A stretch of DNA of 64,000 nt, from the NCBI RefSeq assembly GCF_037392515.1, contig NC_090291.1, positions 14,579,001-14,643,000 on the forward strand. Direction: 5' to 3'. This document shows, piece after piece, positions 11,371-20,523 of the stretch. The notes under the pieces were generated by a model, which saw only the letters and a program-made list of their open reading frames with translations, searched no databases and was not told the origin of the DNA. A program made the translations under genes and the position numbers. Numbering within the stretch: the first letter of the stretch is position 1; every line of letters starts with the position of its first letter. Origin of the DNA: Haliotis asinina. Lineage: Eukaryota; Mollusca; Gastropoda; Lepetellida; Haliotidae.

Positions 11371-12186
11371 GAAAATGGAACCTATCACTGGGAGATCCTA
11401 AGGAAAAACCGCTCTAGCCTCGTCCAGGCTATACAGCGTATAGAAGAGGTGGTCAACAAACTGATGGAGTTTAACGTCCTGACGATCTTCATGAGAGCGG
11501 AGATTATGGAGAAACCACAGACATCGTTTGACCGGGTTAGAGAGTTACTCAACATCCTGCCTAGACGGGGTCCTCAAGCTTATAACCTCTTCTGCAAAGC
11601 ATTGCAGGAATGTGGGGAGACAGAAGCGATGATATTGCTGGGTCCTGAGACAGACAAACAGATGACTGAACTTCAGGATCCCAGATGCCATTTACATCTA
11701 GGGGACAACGTGTATGTGACAGCCAAGACATGGGACAATGTATTGAGCATCCATGTGAGGAAGTATGAAGTGTACCCGAGTGGCAAGTCCTACCCAACCA
11801 AGAGAGGCATTGTCCTGAGTTTAAAACACTGGTTGGAACTCCCAGGAGCTATTCAATCCATTGAGGAGGCTGTCAAGGAAGGGAAACCTAGCTCCCAATG
11901 GCATTTGGGAGCTAATGTGTTTGTTGTTATGGATAACACAGGCATAGAAATTCGACAGAGTTGCTGGGATAATACTATGCAATCTATGGTTCCTCGTGCC
12001 AAGGGTATTCTTCTGTCCCTGGACCAGTGGCAGAAACTAGGACACTGTGTGGAAGTGATGCCAGACTTTGTACCAGAACTCAAGGACGTGGTTCCCTGTA
12101 TGGCACAAGAGGATCACCAGAATCAGATTGGGTACCTCCAGTATTCCTTTTGCAACCCCAGTGGCTGTGGCATGTGGAGTAACTGA
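11371..12186 (+). CDS. CARD plus two PC4-like domains, cargo segment of the Polinton
   Basis: The first part (11371 to about 11640) reads as a death-fold CARD: HWEILRKNRSSLVQAI, then LLNILPRRGPQAYNLFCKAL, close to the caspase-2/CRADD pattern LLNLLPKRGPQAF. Two domains resembling the transcription coactivator PC4 follow. The first has HLGDNVYVTAKTWDNVLSIH, KRGIVLSLKHWLEL and SIEEAVKEG; the second has HLGANVFVVMDNTGIEIR and KGILLSLDQWQKL. PC4 binds single-stranded DNA and aids RNA polymerase II initiation. CARDs drive assembly of apoptotic or inflammasome-like complexes. The start codon is not clear. Position (same strand as and shortly before the integrase) suggests it belongs to the virus-like element, but capture of a neighbouring host gene is possible. 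Confidence 0.7.
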   Translation, partial: ENGTYHWEILRKNRSSLVQAIQRIEEVVNKLMEFNVLTIFMRAEIMEKPQTSFDRVRELLNILPRRGPQAYNLFCKALQECGETEAMILLGPETDKQMTELQDPRCHLHLGDNVYVTAKTWDNVLSIHVRKYEVYPSGKSYPTKRGIVLSLKHWLELPGAIQSIEEAVKEGKPSSQWHLGANVFVVMDNTGIEIRQSCWDNTMQSMVPRAKGILLSLDQWQKLGHCVEVMPDFVPELKDVVPCMAQEDHQNQIGYLQYSFCNPSGCGMWSN

Positions 12187-12192
12187 CTATGT

Positions 12193-12654
12193 TTTTATGG
12201 AGGGAAGTCACCCTTCAGCAACTTCCATCCAGCTGTGTTTAGTTTGGATGGTATGACATTTAATTGTGTGGAGCAATGTTACATGTACTCTAAAGCAATG
12301 TACTTTGGAGGTTTGGACAGTGCAAAGTGTATACTACAAGAGACTTCACGAGCAAGGCAAAAACGTCTTGGGAGATGTGTGAAAGCCTTTACTCAAAAAG
12401 TGTGGGACACAGTCAGTCTTGATGTTATGACTAAGGCTGTTATGGCTAAATTCTCTCAGAACAGTGACTTGAAACATGTGTTGATTCAATCCTATCCTAA
12501 GCCCTTAGCTGAGGCTAGCCCTATTGATAAAAGATGGGAAATCGGAATGGATGTATCTCATCCAGATATTGACAAACCCTGGAAATGGCCAGGGGAAAAC
12601 TTGTTGGGAAAAACACTAATGTATGTCCGTGAAAAGCTGTTGTCTTTTTTGTGA
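12193..12654 (+). CDS. NADAR-domain segment (YbiA-like), cargo of the Polinton
   Basis: The segment opens with FYGGKSPFSNFHP, then FNCVEQCYMYSKAMYFGG, the signature of NADAR proteins (SNF box, VE-Q and K-A-FG). It ends near KPWKWPGENLLGKTLMYVRE. The length of about 150 codons fits the family. NADAR enzymes cleave N-glycosidic bonds in ADP-ribosylated or riboflavin-pathway substrates and are scattered among bacteria, large DNA viruses and eukaryotes. An AATAAA overlaps the end. It lies directly after the CARD-PC4 segment and before the integrase, on the same strand. Role here is inferred only from family and context. Confidence 0.75.
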   Translation, partial: FYGGKSPFSNFHPAVFSLDGMTFNCVEQCYMYSKAMYFGGLDSAKCILQETSRARQKRLGRCVKAFTQKVWDTVSLDVMTKAVMAKFSQNSDLKHVLIQSYPKPLAEASPIDKRWEIGMDVSHPDIDKPWKWPGENLLGKTLMYVREKLLSFL

Positions 12655-12748
12655 ATAAAATATTGTATTGTATTTTTTGGTTTTGTTTTAAATAGCATGA
12701 TGCATGTGAGTCATGTTTAGTTGTGCTTGAGATGGCACCCTGGGATGA

Positions 12749-13021
12749 GTGAGTGAGTGAGTGAGTTCAGTTTTACGCCGCACTCATCAATGTCCCAGCC
12801 ATATGGCGGCCGTCTGTAAATAATCGAGTCTGGACCAGACAATCCAGTGATCAACAACATAAGCATCGATCTGCTCTATTGGGAACCGATGACATGCGTC
12901 AACCAAGTCAGCGAGCCTGACCACCCGATCCCGTTAGTCGCCTCTTACGACAAGCATAGTCGCCATTTCGGGCATGCATGGGTTGCTGAAGGCCTATTCT
13001 ACCCCGGGACCTTCACGGGTC
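12749..13021 (+). repeat. SINE-like repeat inserted in the Polinton, with target duplication
   Basis: This is the best copy in the window. It starts with a GTGA simple repeat, then TTTTACGCCGCACTCATCAA, TCTGGACCAGACAATCCAGT, GACCACCCGATCCCGTTAGT and CCGGGACCTTCACGGGTC-type ends. A 14-bp direct repeat, GCACCCTGGGATGA, flanks it (12735-12748 and 13022-13035). That size and the full-length form support insertion by retroposition. It entered at the beginning of the integrase region, so it is younger than the Polinton. Confidence 0.9.
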
Positions 13022-13035
13022 GCACCCTGGGATGA

Positions 13036-14062
13036 CTACTTGAATAGGATCTATTATGATCCAGAACATCCTGGCAGTTATGCTGGACCCCAGAAGTTAT
13101 ACGAAGCGGTCAAAGCTGAGGGTCAGTTTAAAATTGGGCTATATCGAATCAAGAAATGGTTGAAAGGTCAGGAGAACTATACCATGACTCATCAAGTCAG
13201 AAGAAAGTTTCCACGAAATGAGTATGTTGTGGAAGGTTTAGACAGTCACTGGCAGGCTGATCTTATGGATACGGTCTCACTGGCAAAGTACAACGATGGG
13301 GTCAAATACCTCTTGGTCATCATCGATCTATTTTCAGGTTACTTGTGGGTAATTCCACTTATGTCTACAAAAGTTCAAGCCGTGGTGAAAGCATTAACCA
13401 AATTATGGAAAACAGAAACACGAAAGCCTAAACTTTTTCAATCTGACATGGGTTCAGAATTTAAGAATCGATGGGTAAAAACCTTTTTGAAAAAGCACAA
13501 GGTAACCCAACTGTTTACACAGAATGAAACCAAATCTCCTTACACTGAGAGAGTGATTAAAACCATTAAAATGAGACTGTATCGTTACATGTTGAAGCAC
13601 TTCACCTACAGATATATGGATATCTTACCAGATGTAGTCAAGAGTTATAATCACACCAAACATAGAATGTTAGGACAACCACCTGCAAGTGTGACTCGTA
13701 AATATGAGGGTGAAGTGAGACTCTCTCAGTATTTAATTCAACCCAAAACATTGAAAGTCAGTAAAAAGAAAAAGTTCACTTTCAAACTGGGGGATAAAGT
13801 CAGGGTGAGTCATCTTAAGAGAACGTTTGACAGAGAATACCAGGAGAAATGGTCTGGGGAAATCTTTACAGTCATCAGGAGATATTGGTCACAAGACAGT
13901 GACATGTACAAGTTGAATGATTGGGGTGGCGATCCCATCGATGGCGCTTTTTACGCTGCAGAACTTCAACCTGTGACTGAAAACCCTGATCAGGAGTACA
14001 GAATTCAAGACATTGTCAACAAGAGGACCAGAAATAAACAGAAGGAAGTCTTAGTGACATAG
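13036..14062 (+). pseudogene. Polinton integrase (retroviral-type DDE)
   Basis: The coding segment shows DSHWQADLMDTVSL with the first D, LFQSDMGSEFKNRW with the second, and SPYTERVIKTIKMRL with the E. A basic SH3-like C-terminal part follows (KLGDKVRVSHLKRTF, then YWSQDSDMYKLNDW). This is the c-integrase of Polintons, which inserts the element into host DNA. The gene is disrupted by the SINE just before it. Confidence 0.85.
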
Positions 14063-14167
14063 CTTCATTGGCCAAAAAAGTACAATAGTTGGATCCCCGA
14101 GGTCAGTGTCAAGGATTATGCGAAGGTATAAAGAGAGACGAAACCAGAAAGGGATTCATTTTTTGGA

Positions 14168-14422
14168 ATGGAAGACACAGTAGAAGCACAACCTCCTCTC
14201 TCACGAAGCAGGTCTGGTGAAATTTGGACTTTGTTAGGTCGAAAAGTAGCCAAAACAGTTACAGTGTTTTTCTCTCAAATCATCATTATTTACATTGTGG
14301 TGATTGCGTGTATTGTCAATTTGTCCTTGGGCAAAGGAAACTCCAATCTGTGGACAGCTCTCCTCAGCAGTAGTTTAGGATATCTCCTGCCTAATCCAAA
14401 GATTAAATCTAAACATGGATAA
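14168..14422 (+). CDS. Small single-span membrane protein of the Polinton
   Basis: The 84-codon frame has a hydrophilic start (MEDTVEAQPPLSRSRSGE), a hydrophobic span around IIIIYIVVIACIVNLSL and a basic tail (NPKIKSKHG). Short proteins of this type sit between integrase and capsid genes in related elements. The function is not known to me. Confidence 0.5.
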   Translation: MEDTVEAQPPLSRSRSGEIWTLLGRKVAKTVTVFFSQIIIIYIVVIACIVNLSLGKGNSNLWTALLSSSLGYLLPNPKIKSKHG

Positions 14423-14855
14423 GTATGTGACAGTACGGAGTACGGATAGTAAGGACACCTTTTATCCCGACAATAAACCCTATCAGTTTCATGTCAAGTG
14501 AAACAAACCCCTTCACCTGGACAACCAATGGCTCGTAGGACTGACTGACATCACACTGTGTAACTGGATGGCTAAAGAGAAATCAGAATGTCGGGATATC
14601 TACATCTGTTCATCCTTGTGTGACACTTCCCACGTGGGTGACTCGGAGCTACCTGTGTTGAGACATGTTTGTCTAATGGGAAATAAAAGAGAACGGACGT
14701 TCGTTTTTCCTCAGTGTTATTACATACCTGTCAAATTGAAAGATGTACAGAACGTAGACATCTATATAAAGGACAGGAACGGTGATTTAGCTTCATTTAT
14801 CACAGGACCCGTGACAGTGACACTTCATCTGAAACCACTGTGTGAGAAACAATGA
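14414..14855 (+). pseudogene. Polinton minor capsid (penton-like) region
   Basis: The start MDKYVTVRSTDSKDTFYPDN and the segment DNQWLVGLTDITLCNW have the form seen at the N-terminus of Polinton/adintovirus penton proteins (polymer-facing strand, then W-V-L-E/D-I). The later part (PVTVTLHLKP) is beta-rich. The length of about 145 codons fits. The gene is not in one open frame. Confidence 0.55.
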
Positions 14856-15225
14856 ACAGGAGATATTGGAGACCTTACCTGGATGACCCTAAGAAATGGA
14901 CCAAATATTACTATTTACAGGCCAAGGGTTATCCCAATCCCTTTACCAACGTGGATGATTATGTCATCTATTACGAGAAACAAGGGGTGAAAATGGACCT
15001 ACCTTCATCCACAGACACGTTTGCACTGACGTCTCCCACCCAACAAGTGGTTCAACAGGCTAAGGCACGTTTGGAGAAAAAAAACTAAACTTGGTAAAAG
15101 GGTCACAAGGAAAACAAACAAGAAGAAGAAGAAGAAAAACACAAATACTAAACGGACAAGGAAAGGAAAATACAATAACAAAAGTCCAGATAACCTGGAC
15201 ACCCAAACCTCATCATCTATATAAG
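14852..15225 (+). pseudogene. Small virion-type protein region with basic tail
   Basis: The start MNRRYWRPYLDDPKKWTKYY leads into a polar middle and then a very lysine/arginine-rich stretch at about 15060-15170. Short basic proteins at this place are presumed nucleic-acid-binding core components. Its end overlaps the start of the major capsid region. Confidence 0.45.
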
Positions 15226-15299
15226 TGGTACTGTAACACCAAGTCAGTCAGTCTAGCAGAAGCTGTCAAACAGTGCACACGCTTTCAAACGAGGCTCCC

Positions 15300-16595
15300 A
15301 TTTTCTGCGACCATTATGTCGTGCAATGACCCATCAACTACTTTCAAATCCAGCTCTATCAGTGAGCTGGACATGTTTACCCAACCCTCCTTCACGACTG
15401 GCATAGATAAAATGTACTTTTTGGAAATGAGACCGACTTCTCAAATCACCACAGATACTAGCCCTGTTGAATTCAACATTAGTGGGCAGAATGTGGATTA
15501 TACCGACTTGAAACGAACCACCCTGCACGTCACTGCTAAAATTATGCACGCAGGTGGTTCACCTTTGGTAGACAATGAACAGGTTGCACCAGCAAATCTA
15601 TGGCTACAATCTTAAATGGAAAACTGGTGACCTTAGCCACCCATCTGTACTCCTACAAAAGCTATTTGAAACTCCTGATGAGAACAGGGACGGCAGGAAA
15701 AGAAGCGTGCGGTACCAGCCAGCTCTTCTACAGAGATGATGACGATGTCAACAGTACCGATTCAATCACTGGGGGCAATCATGGCCTTCTTATCAGAGGT
15801 GATCATACAGGGCTCAGCAGGTCGGTGGACATGTGTGGACCTCTGTACGAAGACGTCATGGAAAGTGACAAGTTCCTGATCAATGAAGTGGATATGCAAA
15901 TTAAACTCTACCCTAGTAAACCCGAGTTTAATATCATGAGTAATGTGGCCAATAAGAAATTCAAAATTATACTGGAAGATGTCTATCTCCGACTGTGTAA
16001 GATACGACCCACAGCTTCCATTATCACAGGACATGCTAACATCTTGGCCACCGAGAATGCAGTGTACCCCTACATCAAAACAGATCTCCGGGTAGCCTCC
16101 ATCCCTCAAGGACAACTCGATTTCACTTAGGACCAAATCTTTCAGAACTGCTGTCCAAACAAAGTGATCATAGGTCTCCTATCCTCTAAGGCACTGAATG
16201 GGGATTATGAACAGAACCCCTTCAACTTTCGATTCTTTGACATAGCCACCCTGGGGCTGTACGTCAATGGAGAATCTCTCCCAGCCCAACAGCTAAAAAT
16301 CATAGATGGGTACACCATACCAGGTTTCCAAGGTCTGTTTGACCCCAGACACCCTTCTTCAGCTCCCAACATCAAAAGAAAAATGTTCCGTAAGGGGTAC
16401 GCCCTGTTCCAGTTCACCCTGGAACCCTACTATGGAAGAGAATTTTTGGATCAGATCAAACGTGGGAACATACGTCTACAACTTCAGTTCAGTAAAGCCC
16501 TGCCGGAAACAGTGAGCTGTCTCGTGTATGCAGAAGAACCCCAGCTGGTGAAAGTGGATCGGGCCCGCAACATTCTGATAGAATCATCATCGTAA
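15300..16595 (+). pseudogene. Polinton major capsid protein (double jelly-roll) region
   Basis: Segments such as SELDMFTQPSFTTGIDKMYF, MCGPLYEDVMESDKFLINEV, LYPSKPEFNIMSNV and KNP/QNPFNFRFFDIATLGLYVNGE-type strands match the hexon-like major capsid of Polintons and adintoviruses, which forms the icosahedral shell. The region of about 430 codons has the usual gene size. It is broken by a few interruptions. An AATAAA lies near 16703. Confidence 0.75.
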
Positions 16596-16889
16596 AGATT
16601 CCTCCATCACTAAACATGTCCATCACGCTCTGTTTCCCCTTCAGGGATTTTCATTTAACCTGATACCTGTCCAGTCATTAGTATAGTGATATTGTAGTAA
16701 CCAATAAACACACCCAAAAAAAATTCCGCTAGCCCACACAAGTCCCTTATCGGAGAAGGACGGTTGGGAGGTATGGCATTGTGTTCTGTTGTTATCAAAC
16801 AAACCAACAAGATATATAATTTCATTGTTTAATAGCTCCGTTCACATCAGTAGTACTATAGGTTCCATAGTCTACTTTACAATCTCAAG

Positions 16890-17420
16890 TTACAATGTAA
16901 TCCATTTAAAGGACTTCTTCTTCTTCTGTTGAATTGGTATTCCAGGAGGTGGAGAGGTCACTTTAGGTGGTTTGGAATTCATTTCCACTTCCAGCCGTTG
17001 TCTGTTACCTACAAGTCCTTGAGGCACATGTATCTCTTTTAACGCCTGGTAAAATTCAGTCATTCCCTTGGGTTGAAAACGTTTATACAGATACTGAGAG
17101 TCCTTCAGTAAGTCTGCAATATGACTGCCTGGAATCACTCGACCCTTGTACATCAGCACACCTTTCTCATCCCACGATAGTCTCTGTTCAGGGTCATTCT
17201 GAATATGTCTCAATAAAGCAGCACCTCTCTGTCTGTAAGGTTTAGGGAGCACACTCAAAATCAAACTGGTATCCATGGGTTCTGACTCATCAGCGGTGTT
17301 AGAAGGACTCACATTTGAGGACGTATCCACAGCACCACTACCACCACCATTCACATCATGTTTCAAGAGGCGTTTATATCTATCCATGGGAACGAGTACT
17401 TGTTTTTGAATATGCTCCAT
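16890..17420 (-). CDS. Polinton conserved protein of unknown role
   Basis: The 176-codon frame has a polar N-terminus (QVLVPMDRYKRLLKHD) and a serine/acidic linker. A conserved core follows: WDEKGVLMYKGRVIPGSHIA, then LYKRFQPKGMTEFYQALKEI and VPQGL. Proteins with the pattern G-x-I-x-GS-I-DL ... F-P-G...EF..AL.EI.VP.. recur in animal adintovirus-like elements. I do not know the function. It overlaps the next minus-strand gene by one base, as in compact viral gene blocks. Confidence 0.5.
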   Translation of the reverse strand: MEHIQKQVLVPMDRYKRLLKHDVNGGGSGAVDTSSNVSPSNTADESEPMDTSLILSVLPKPYRQRGAALLRHIQNDPEQRLSWDEKGVLMYKGRVIPGSHIADLLKDSQYLYKRFQPKGMTEFYQALKEIHVPQGLVGNRQRLEVEMNSKPPKVTSPPPGIPIQQKKKKSFKWITL

Positions 17421-17677
17421 TACAATGTCTTTAATAAAGGTCCAACCACCTTCAACACTAAACTAATGACAGACACACTTTTTGGCAGTAATTGTTTTCT
17501 CCGTGCATGAGACACGGATTTATTACCGAGAAAAGGGAGCACTTTTCTGTGTTTTCTCAGAGCAGTCAAATTATCCTTGGAGAGGGGAACATCTGAATGT
17601 AACAGATTATAAATGATCTCCACCAAGGCTCTTAATTGTTCACCAGTCACACTTTGCAACACCAACTTTTTTTGCAC
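17420..17677 (-). CDS. Small basic/hydrophobic virion-type protein
   Basis: It has 85 codons: a helical start (VTGEQLRALVEIIYNLLHSD), a basic middle (LRKHRKVLPFLGNKSVSHAR) and a hydrophobic end (VISLVLKVVGPLLKTL). This layout recurs in adintovirus-like elements, where it has been likened to adenoviral core protein X. That comparison is from memory and uncertain. Confidence 0.45.
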   Translation of the reverse strand: MQKKLVLQSVTGEQLRALVEIIYNLLHSDVPLSKDNLTALRKHRKVLPFLGNKSVSHARRKQLLPKSVSVISLVLKVVGPLLKTL

Positions 17678-17832
17678 AGTGGATGTGGTCTCTTACAAAA
17701 CACGTAAAAAATATCCGTTCTGCCTGAGTGTCTTAGACATAATGGTGTTTCAGTTCATCTGCACCGCTATTTATAGGCACAACACTCACAGGTGACTCAC
17801 TGAATGAACATCACAAACAAAGTCACTGCTAT

Positions 17833-18720
17833 TTATAGTCTCGGCACATATACAATGGGGTCTTCGCCTGGAAAACTTCTGGTTCTGAGTCTCAGCTTGT
17901 CTTCTGCACGTGGAGACATGTCCAGCACCAAATAGCCATAGGGTTGTTTCATAGCATCAGTGTATGCCTCCACCAGAATCCCAGCACGTCCAGGAAATAA
18001 CTGTTTTCCAAGAGTCATCATCTGTGAAATATCCCGCACATTCTTGAACAAGACCAGGTACCACGTGTTCAGGGCTATGGTCCGTGCTGATTTGCCTTGA
18101 CCATACAAATTCTGAGTAATAATGATCACACTCAGGCGTCGATGATGACAGCCTTGTGTAAATATCAGTTCCATGTCTTTAGAACTTAACACACGATATA
18201 AGAGATCATCCAGGATAATGAGTCCATGTTGTCCCTCAGAGGAAAACTGCTCAATGTCTGCTTCCGTGGGTAATCCCTGTTGGAACACGAGGTTTGCCAC
18301 AGTTCTTTCCATGTCATCAAACAGAGATTGATAAACACCATAACAGTACAGTATTTTCTGGGGTGGGTCCTTCACATACATGCCATTCACATGTTGTAAC
18401 AGTCTATACACCCACCGAGTCTTTCTTGCTCCTGTTGGCCCAGACACACAAATACTGGAACAGGGTTCAAAAGGTGTTAAACTTTGAGTTTCCCACCAAG
18501 GTTTAGTCGGATCGATCACAGCTTCAGGACTCCAAGTAAAAGTCGACTTTGGTGTGGAGGGTTGAACTTCAGTCATGTCCTCTCCCTTCTTCTTCCTTTT
18601 GAGCCAAGGTTTCTTCCCTTGAGTATCTAATTTGTGAACTTTGGATAGATGTAAGGGAAGTCTCAGTAAATGTCGAGCAGAACAACCACGTACAGGACAG
18701 TCTTTTTTGACCCTACCCAT
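17833..18720 (-). CDS. Polinton packaging ATPase (FtsK/HerA-type)
   Basis: A nucleotide-binding loop (SICVSGPTGARKTRWVYRLL) is followed by the acidic strand GLIILDDLL and the downstream motif SVIIITQNLYGQG. This order is that of the genome-packaging ATPases of Polintons and adenovirus-related viruses. The N-terminal part has a zinc-ribbon-like CPVRGCSARH box and a basic linker. The open frame continues upstream to 19071 through the minisatellite at 18770-19040, which is unlikely to be original coding sequence. Confidence 0.8.
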   Translation of the reverse strand: MGRVKKDCPVRGCSARHLLRLPLHLSKVHKLDTQGKKPWLKRKKKGEDMTEVQPSTPKSTFTWSPEAVIDPTKPWWETQSLTPFEPCSSICVSGPTGARKTRWVYRLLQHVNGMYVKDPPQKILYCYGVYQSLFDDMERTVANLVFQQGLPTEADIEQFSSEGQHGLIILDDLLYRVLSSKDMELIFTQGCHHRRLSVIIITQNLYGQGKSARTIALNTWYLVLFKNVRDISQMMTLGKQLFPGRAGILVEAYTDAMKQPYGYLVLDMSPRAEDKLRLRTRSFPGEDPIVYVPRL

Positions 18721-18769
18721 CTCATGCAATATATTTTCCTGTATGAGACTAATCCTATTTATAGTGTGG

Positions 18770-19040
18770 CTCCCAAAATGGCTGCCTATGGCTCCCAAAA
18801 TGGCTGCCAATGGCTCCCTGTGGCTGCCAGCATGACTCCCATATGGCTCCCTGTGGCTCCCAAAATGGCTGCCAATGGCTCCCAAAATGGCTGCCAATGG
18901 CTCCCTGTGGCTCCCAAAATGGCTGCCAATGGCTCCCTGTGGCTGCCAGCATGACTCCCATATGGATCCCTGTGGCTCCCAAAATGGTTCCCTGTGGCTC
19001 CCAAAATGGCTGCCTATGGCTGCCAATGGCACTGACACAA
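18770..19040. repeat. Minisatellite of GGCTCCCAAAATGGCTGCC-type units
   Basis: About 14 short units made of CCCAAAATGGCTGCC, AATGGCTCC and CTGTGGCT- blocks lie between the ATPase and polymerase parts of the Polinton. The larger period CTGTGGCTGCCAGCATGACT occurs twice. All frames stay open because of the composition. The core CAAAATGGC resembles the YY1-binding consensus. Confidence 0.85.
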
Positions 19041-19067
19041 TAGAAATGTCCCTGTTGAGTCCTAAAC

Positions 19068-19403
19068 TCAATACCCGTAAGGCACAGTATCTAAGTCTTT
19101 TTGAATGACACGTTTAGTGTACACCATACTATAAGTTTTGGTTTCTTTCCTGTTGAATATTTTCGTCGAATATCTGTCTCTAGCAATTTTGGAGGAGTTG
19201 GTCACTTCTATGACTTTCTCCTTTTTTCCTTCCTGTTCTTCCAAACCCAACATGTCTTTCTTGTGAGAAAGCACTGTGTCTTTGACAGAGTCAAAATTGA
19301 TCAATTGTGAGTTGGTATAATTCAAAGTAAATCCTCTCACTTTGCAAGTTTCTTTGCCAGTTTTTGTTTTGTAGGCATAATATTTTGGCCCTCCTGAACA
19401 CAA
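19068..19403 (-). pseudogene. C-terminal part of Polinton DNA polymerase B
   Basis: GGPKYYAYKTKTGKETCKVR followed by GFTLNYTNS matches the GGPK-Y-Y box near the end of protein-primed family B polymerases of Polintons. Only this end part is recognisable in the window. Confidence 0.7.
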
Positions 19404-19419
19404 AATGGCAATGGGGTCT

Positions 19420-19770
19420 TAACTTGTTGAGAGGTACTGGGATTGGTGACTGAGGGACGTTTAGGGCAGGTCAGCTTATGCTGGCGAAGTGAGTGCATTT
19501 TCCTAAAAGTACTTCCACAAAAGGCTGCATGGTAAACCCTTCTGTTTCTGATCATGGGTTTTGATTGGGTTCATGTCCTCCATGGAGGGACTGCCATCAG
19601 AGCTGAGGTCATATGAAGAAGACATTTCCTCCATTTGTTCTTCTTCTACCAAGTGGTCTTCAGGTGATGTTATGGTTGTTGTTGTTGCTTGTGACTGCTC
19701 TTCCATCTGTCTACACAGCAGGCATATAGACCTCATATCTACTGACTCATCATCATTTGAAAAGACCATG
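19420..19770 (-). other. Remnant with a C2H2-finger-like motif and acidic region
   Basis: On the minus strand FCGSTFRKMHSLRQHKLTC has the spacing of a classical zinc finger, and just before it is a serine/glutamate-rich segment. These are short frames. They may be part of the Polinton's left-over coding sequence or of another gene. I cannot assign them. Confidence 0.35.
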
Positions 19771-20069
19771 TCCTTCAGCCCACTTCATCAAACTGGCATG
19801 ATCATCAAAAGAATCTATTTTGGCCTGGAGATCCAGCTGAAATAAAACAAACATTTCACCCTGAACCATACTTTGCAGTATTGAGTCATATTAATACTTT
19901 TCAATCATTTTGTGCTAACAATATCATTAAATAGCATGTCATTATTATATCCATATAGTCACTTTAAAATAATACATCATTCATTCAGAAATATGAGCCG
20001 TTTTGACAGACCTGTTCGTTAGCCGTTTTGAGCGCAAGCCGTTTTCGCACCGGTTTAACGGGGCTGGTT
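19771..20069. other. A/T-rich spacer with repeated AGCCGTTTT motif
   Basis: No gene is seen. AGCCGTTTTGACAGACCTG, AGCCGTTTTGAGCGC and AGCCGTTTTCGCACC follow one another at about 19997-20053. Confidence 0.4.
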
Positions 20070-20074
20070 CCCAA

Positions 20075-20523
20075 GGTTCCACCACACTATATCAATATCA
20101 CATGCTGCCCGAGCGAGGACCGTATGGAAACAACTCAAACGGACAGAGGCCTGTGACAGCTGTGATTGGATGAAATAGTGTAAGATGTGTATGTGTTTTA
20201 AAAGCACATCCACCCTGTTATTAAAACTGACCACAATTTTAAGTATTTAGTGCTGTCATTTTTATCACCATGGGTTATGCTTATGTGTGTACCTATATTT
20301 TGAAGTAGGTGACATTCGGTGCGGACCTGGGGGTTGATGTGTTCCGCTTCCTGTGCTTGGCAAATGTGCCGGACAAGTTGGCCACAACTTGTGTTTTATT
20401 GTAGTTTAGAGGCCAGACTGTGCCCATGTGTACATGGAATGGCTGTTGATAGCCTGGATATTTTTTTAAAAAATATAAGGTTACTATAGAAGTCTATGGG
20501 AAAACATTTGGTGTTGTGTAACC
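20075..20523. repeat. 449-bp terminal direct repeat, left copy
   Basis: By eye it is identical or almost identical to 22518-22966. It begins GGTTCCACCACAC and ends GTTGTGTAACC, so the ends are the inverted pair GGTT...AACC, as for an LTR with an unusual terminus. It holds no open frame of note. Confidence 0.85.

Larger units (their letters stand above)
11300..19770. mobile_element. Polinton/adintovirus-like element, broken fossil
   Basis: Recognisable parts, left to right: a CARD-PC4-PC4 coding segment, a NADAR segment, an integrase, a small membrane protein, a penton-like minor capsid, a small basic protein and the double-jelly-roll major capsid, all on +. Facing them on the minus strand are two small virion-type proteins, a packaging ATPase and the C-terminal part of protein-primed DNA polymerase B. 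The two blocks converge at about 16.6-16.9 kb, where AATAAA-type signals occur. The element is broken, with roughly six to ten interruptions overall, and only part of the polymerase is seen. I found no convincing terminal inverted repeats, so both ends are approximate. A SINE is inserted in it. Protein segments are well conserved, suggesting moderate age. Confidence 0.85.

Noticed and set aside
17833-19071. 412-codon minus frame taken as one protein from 19071
   Set aside because: The first about 115 codons are translated minisatellite; only the part from about 18720 down resembles the packaging ATPase.
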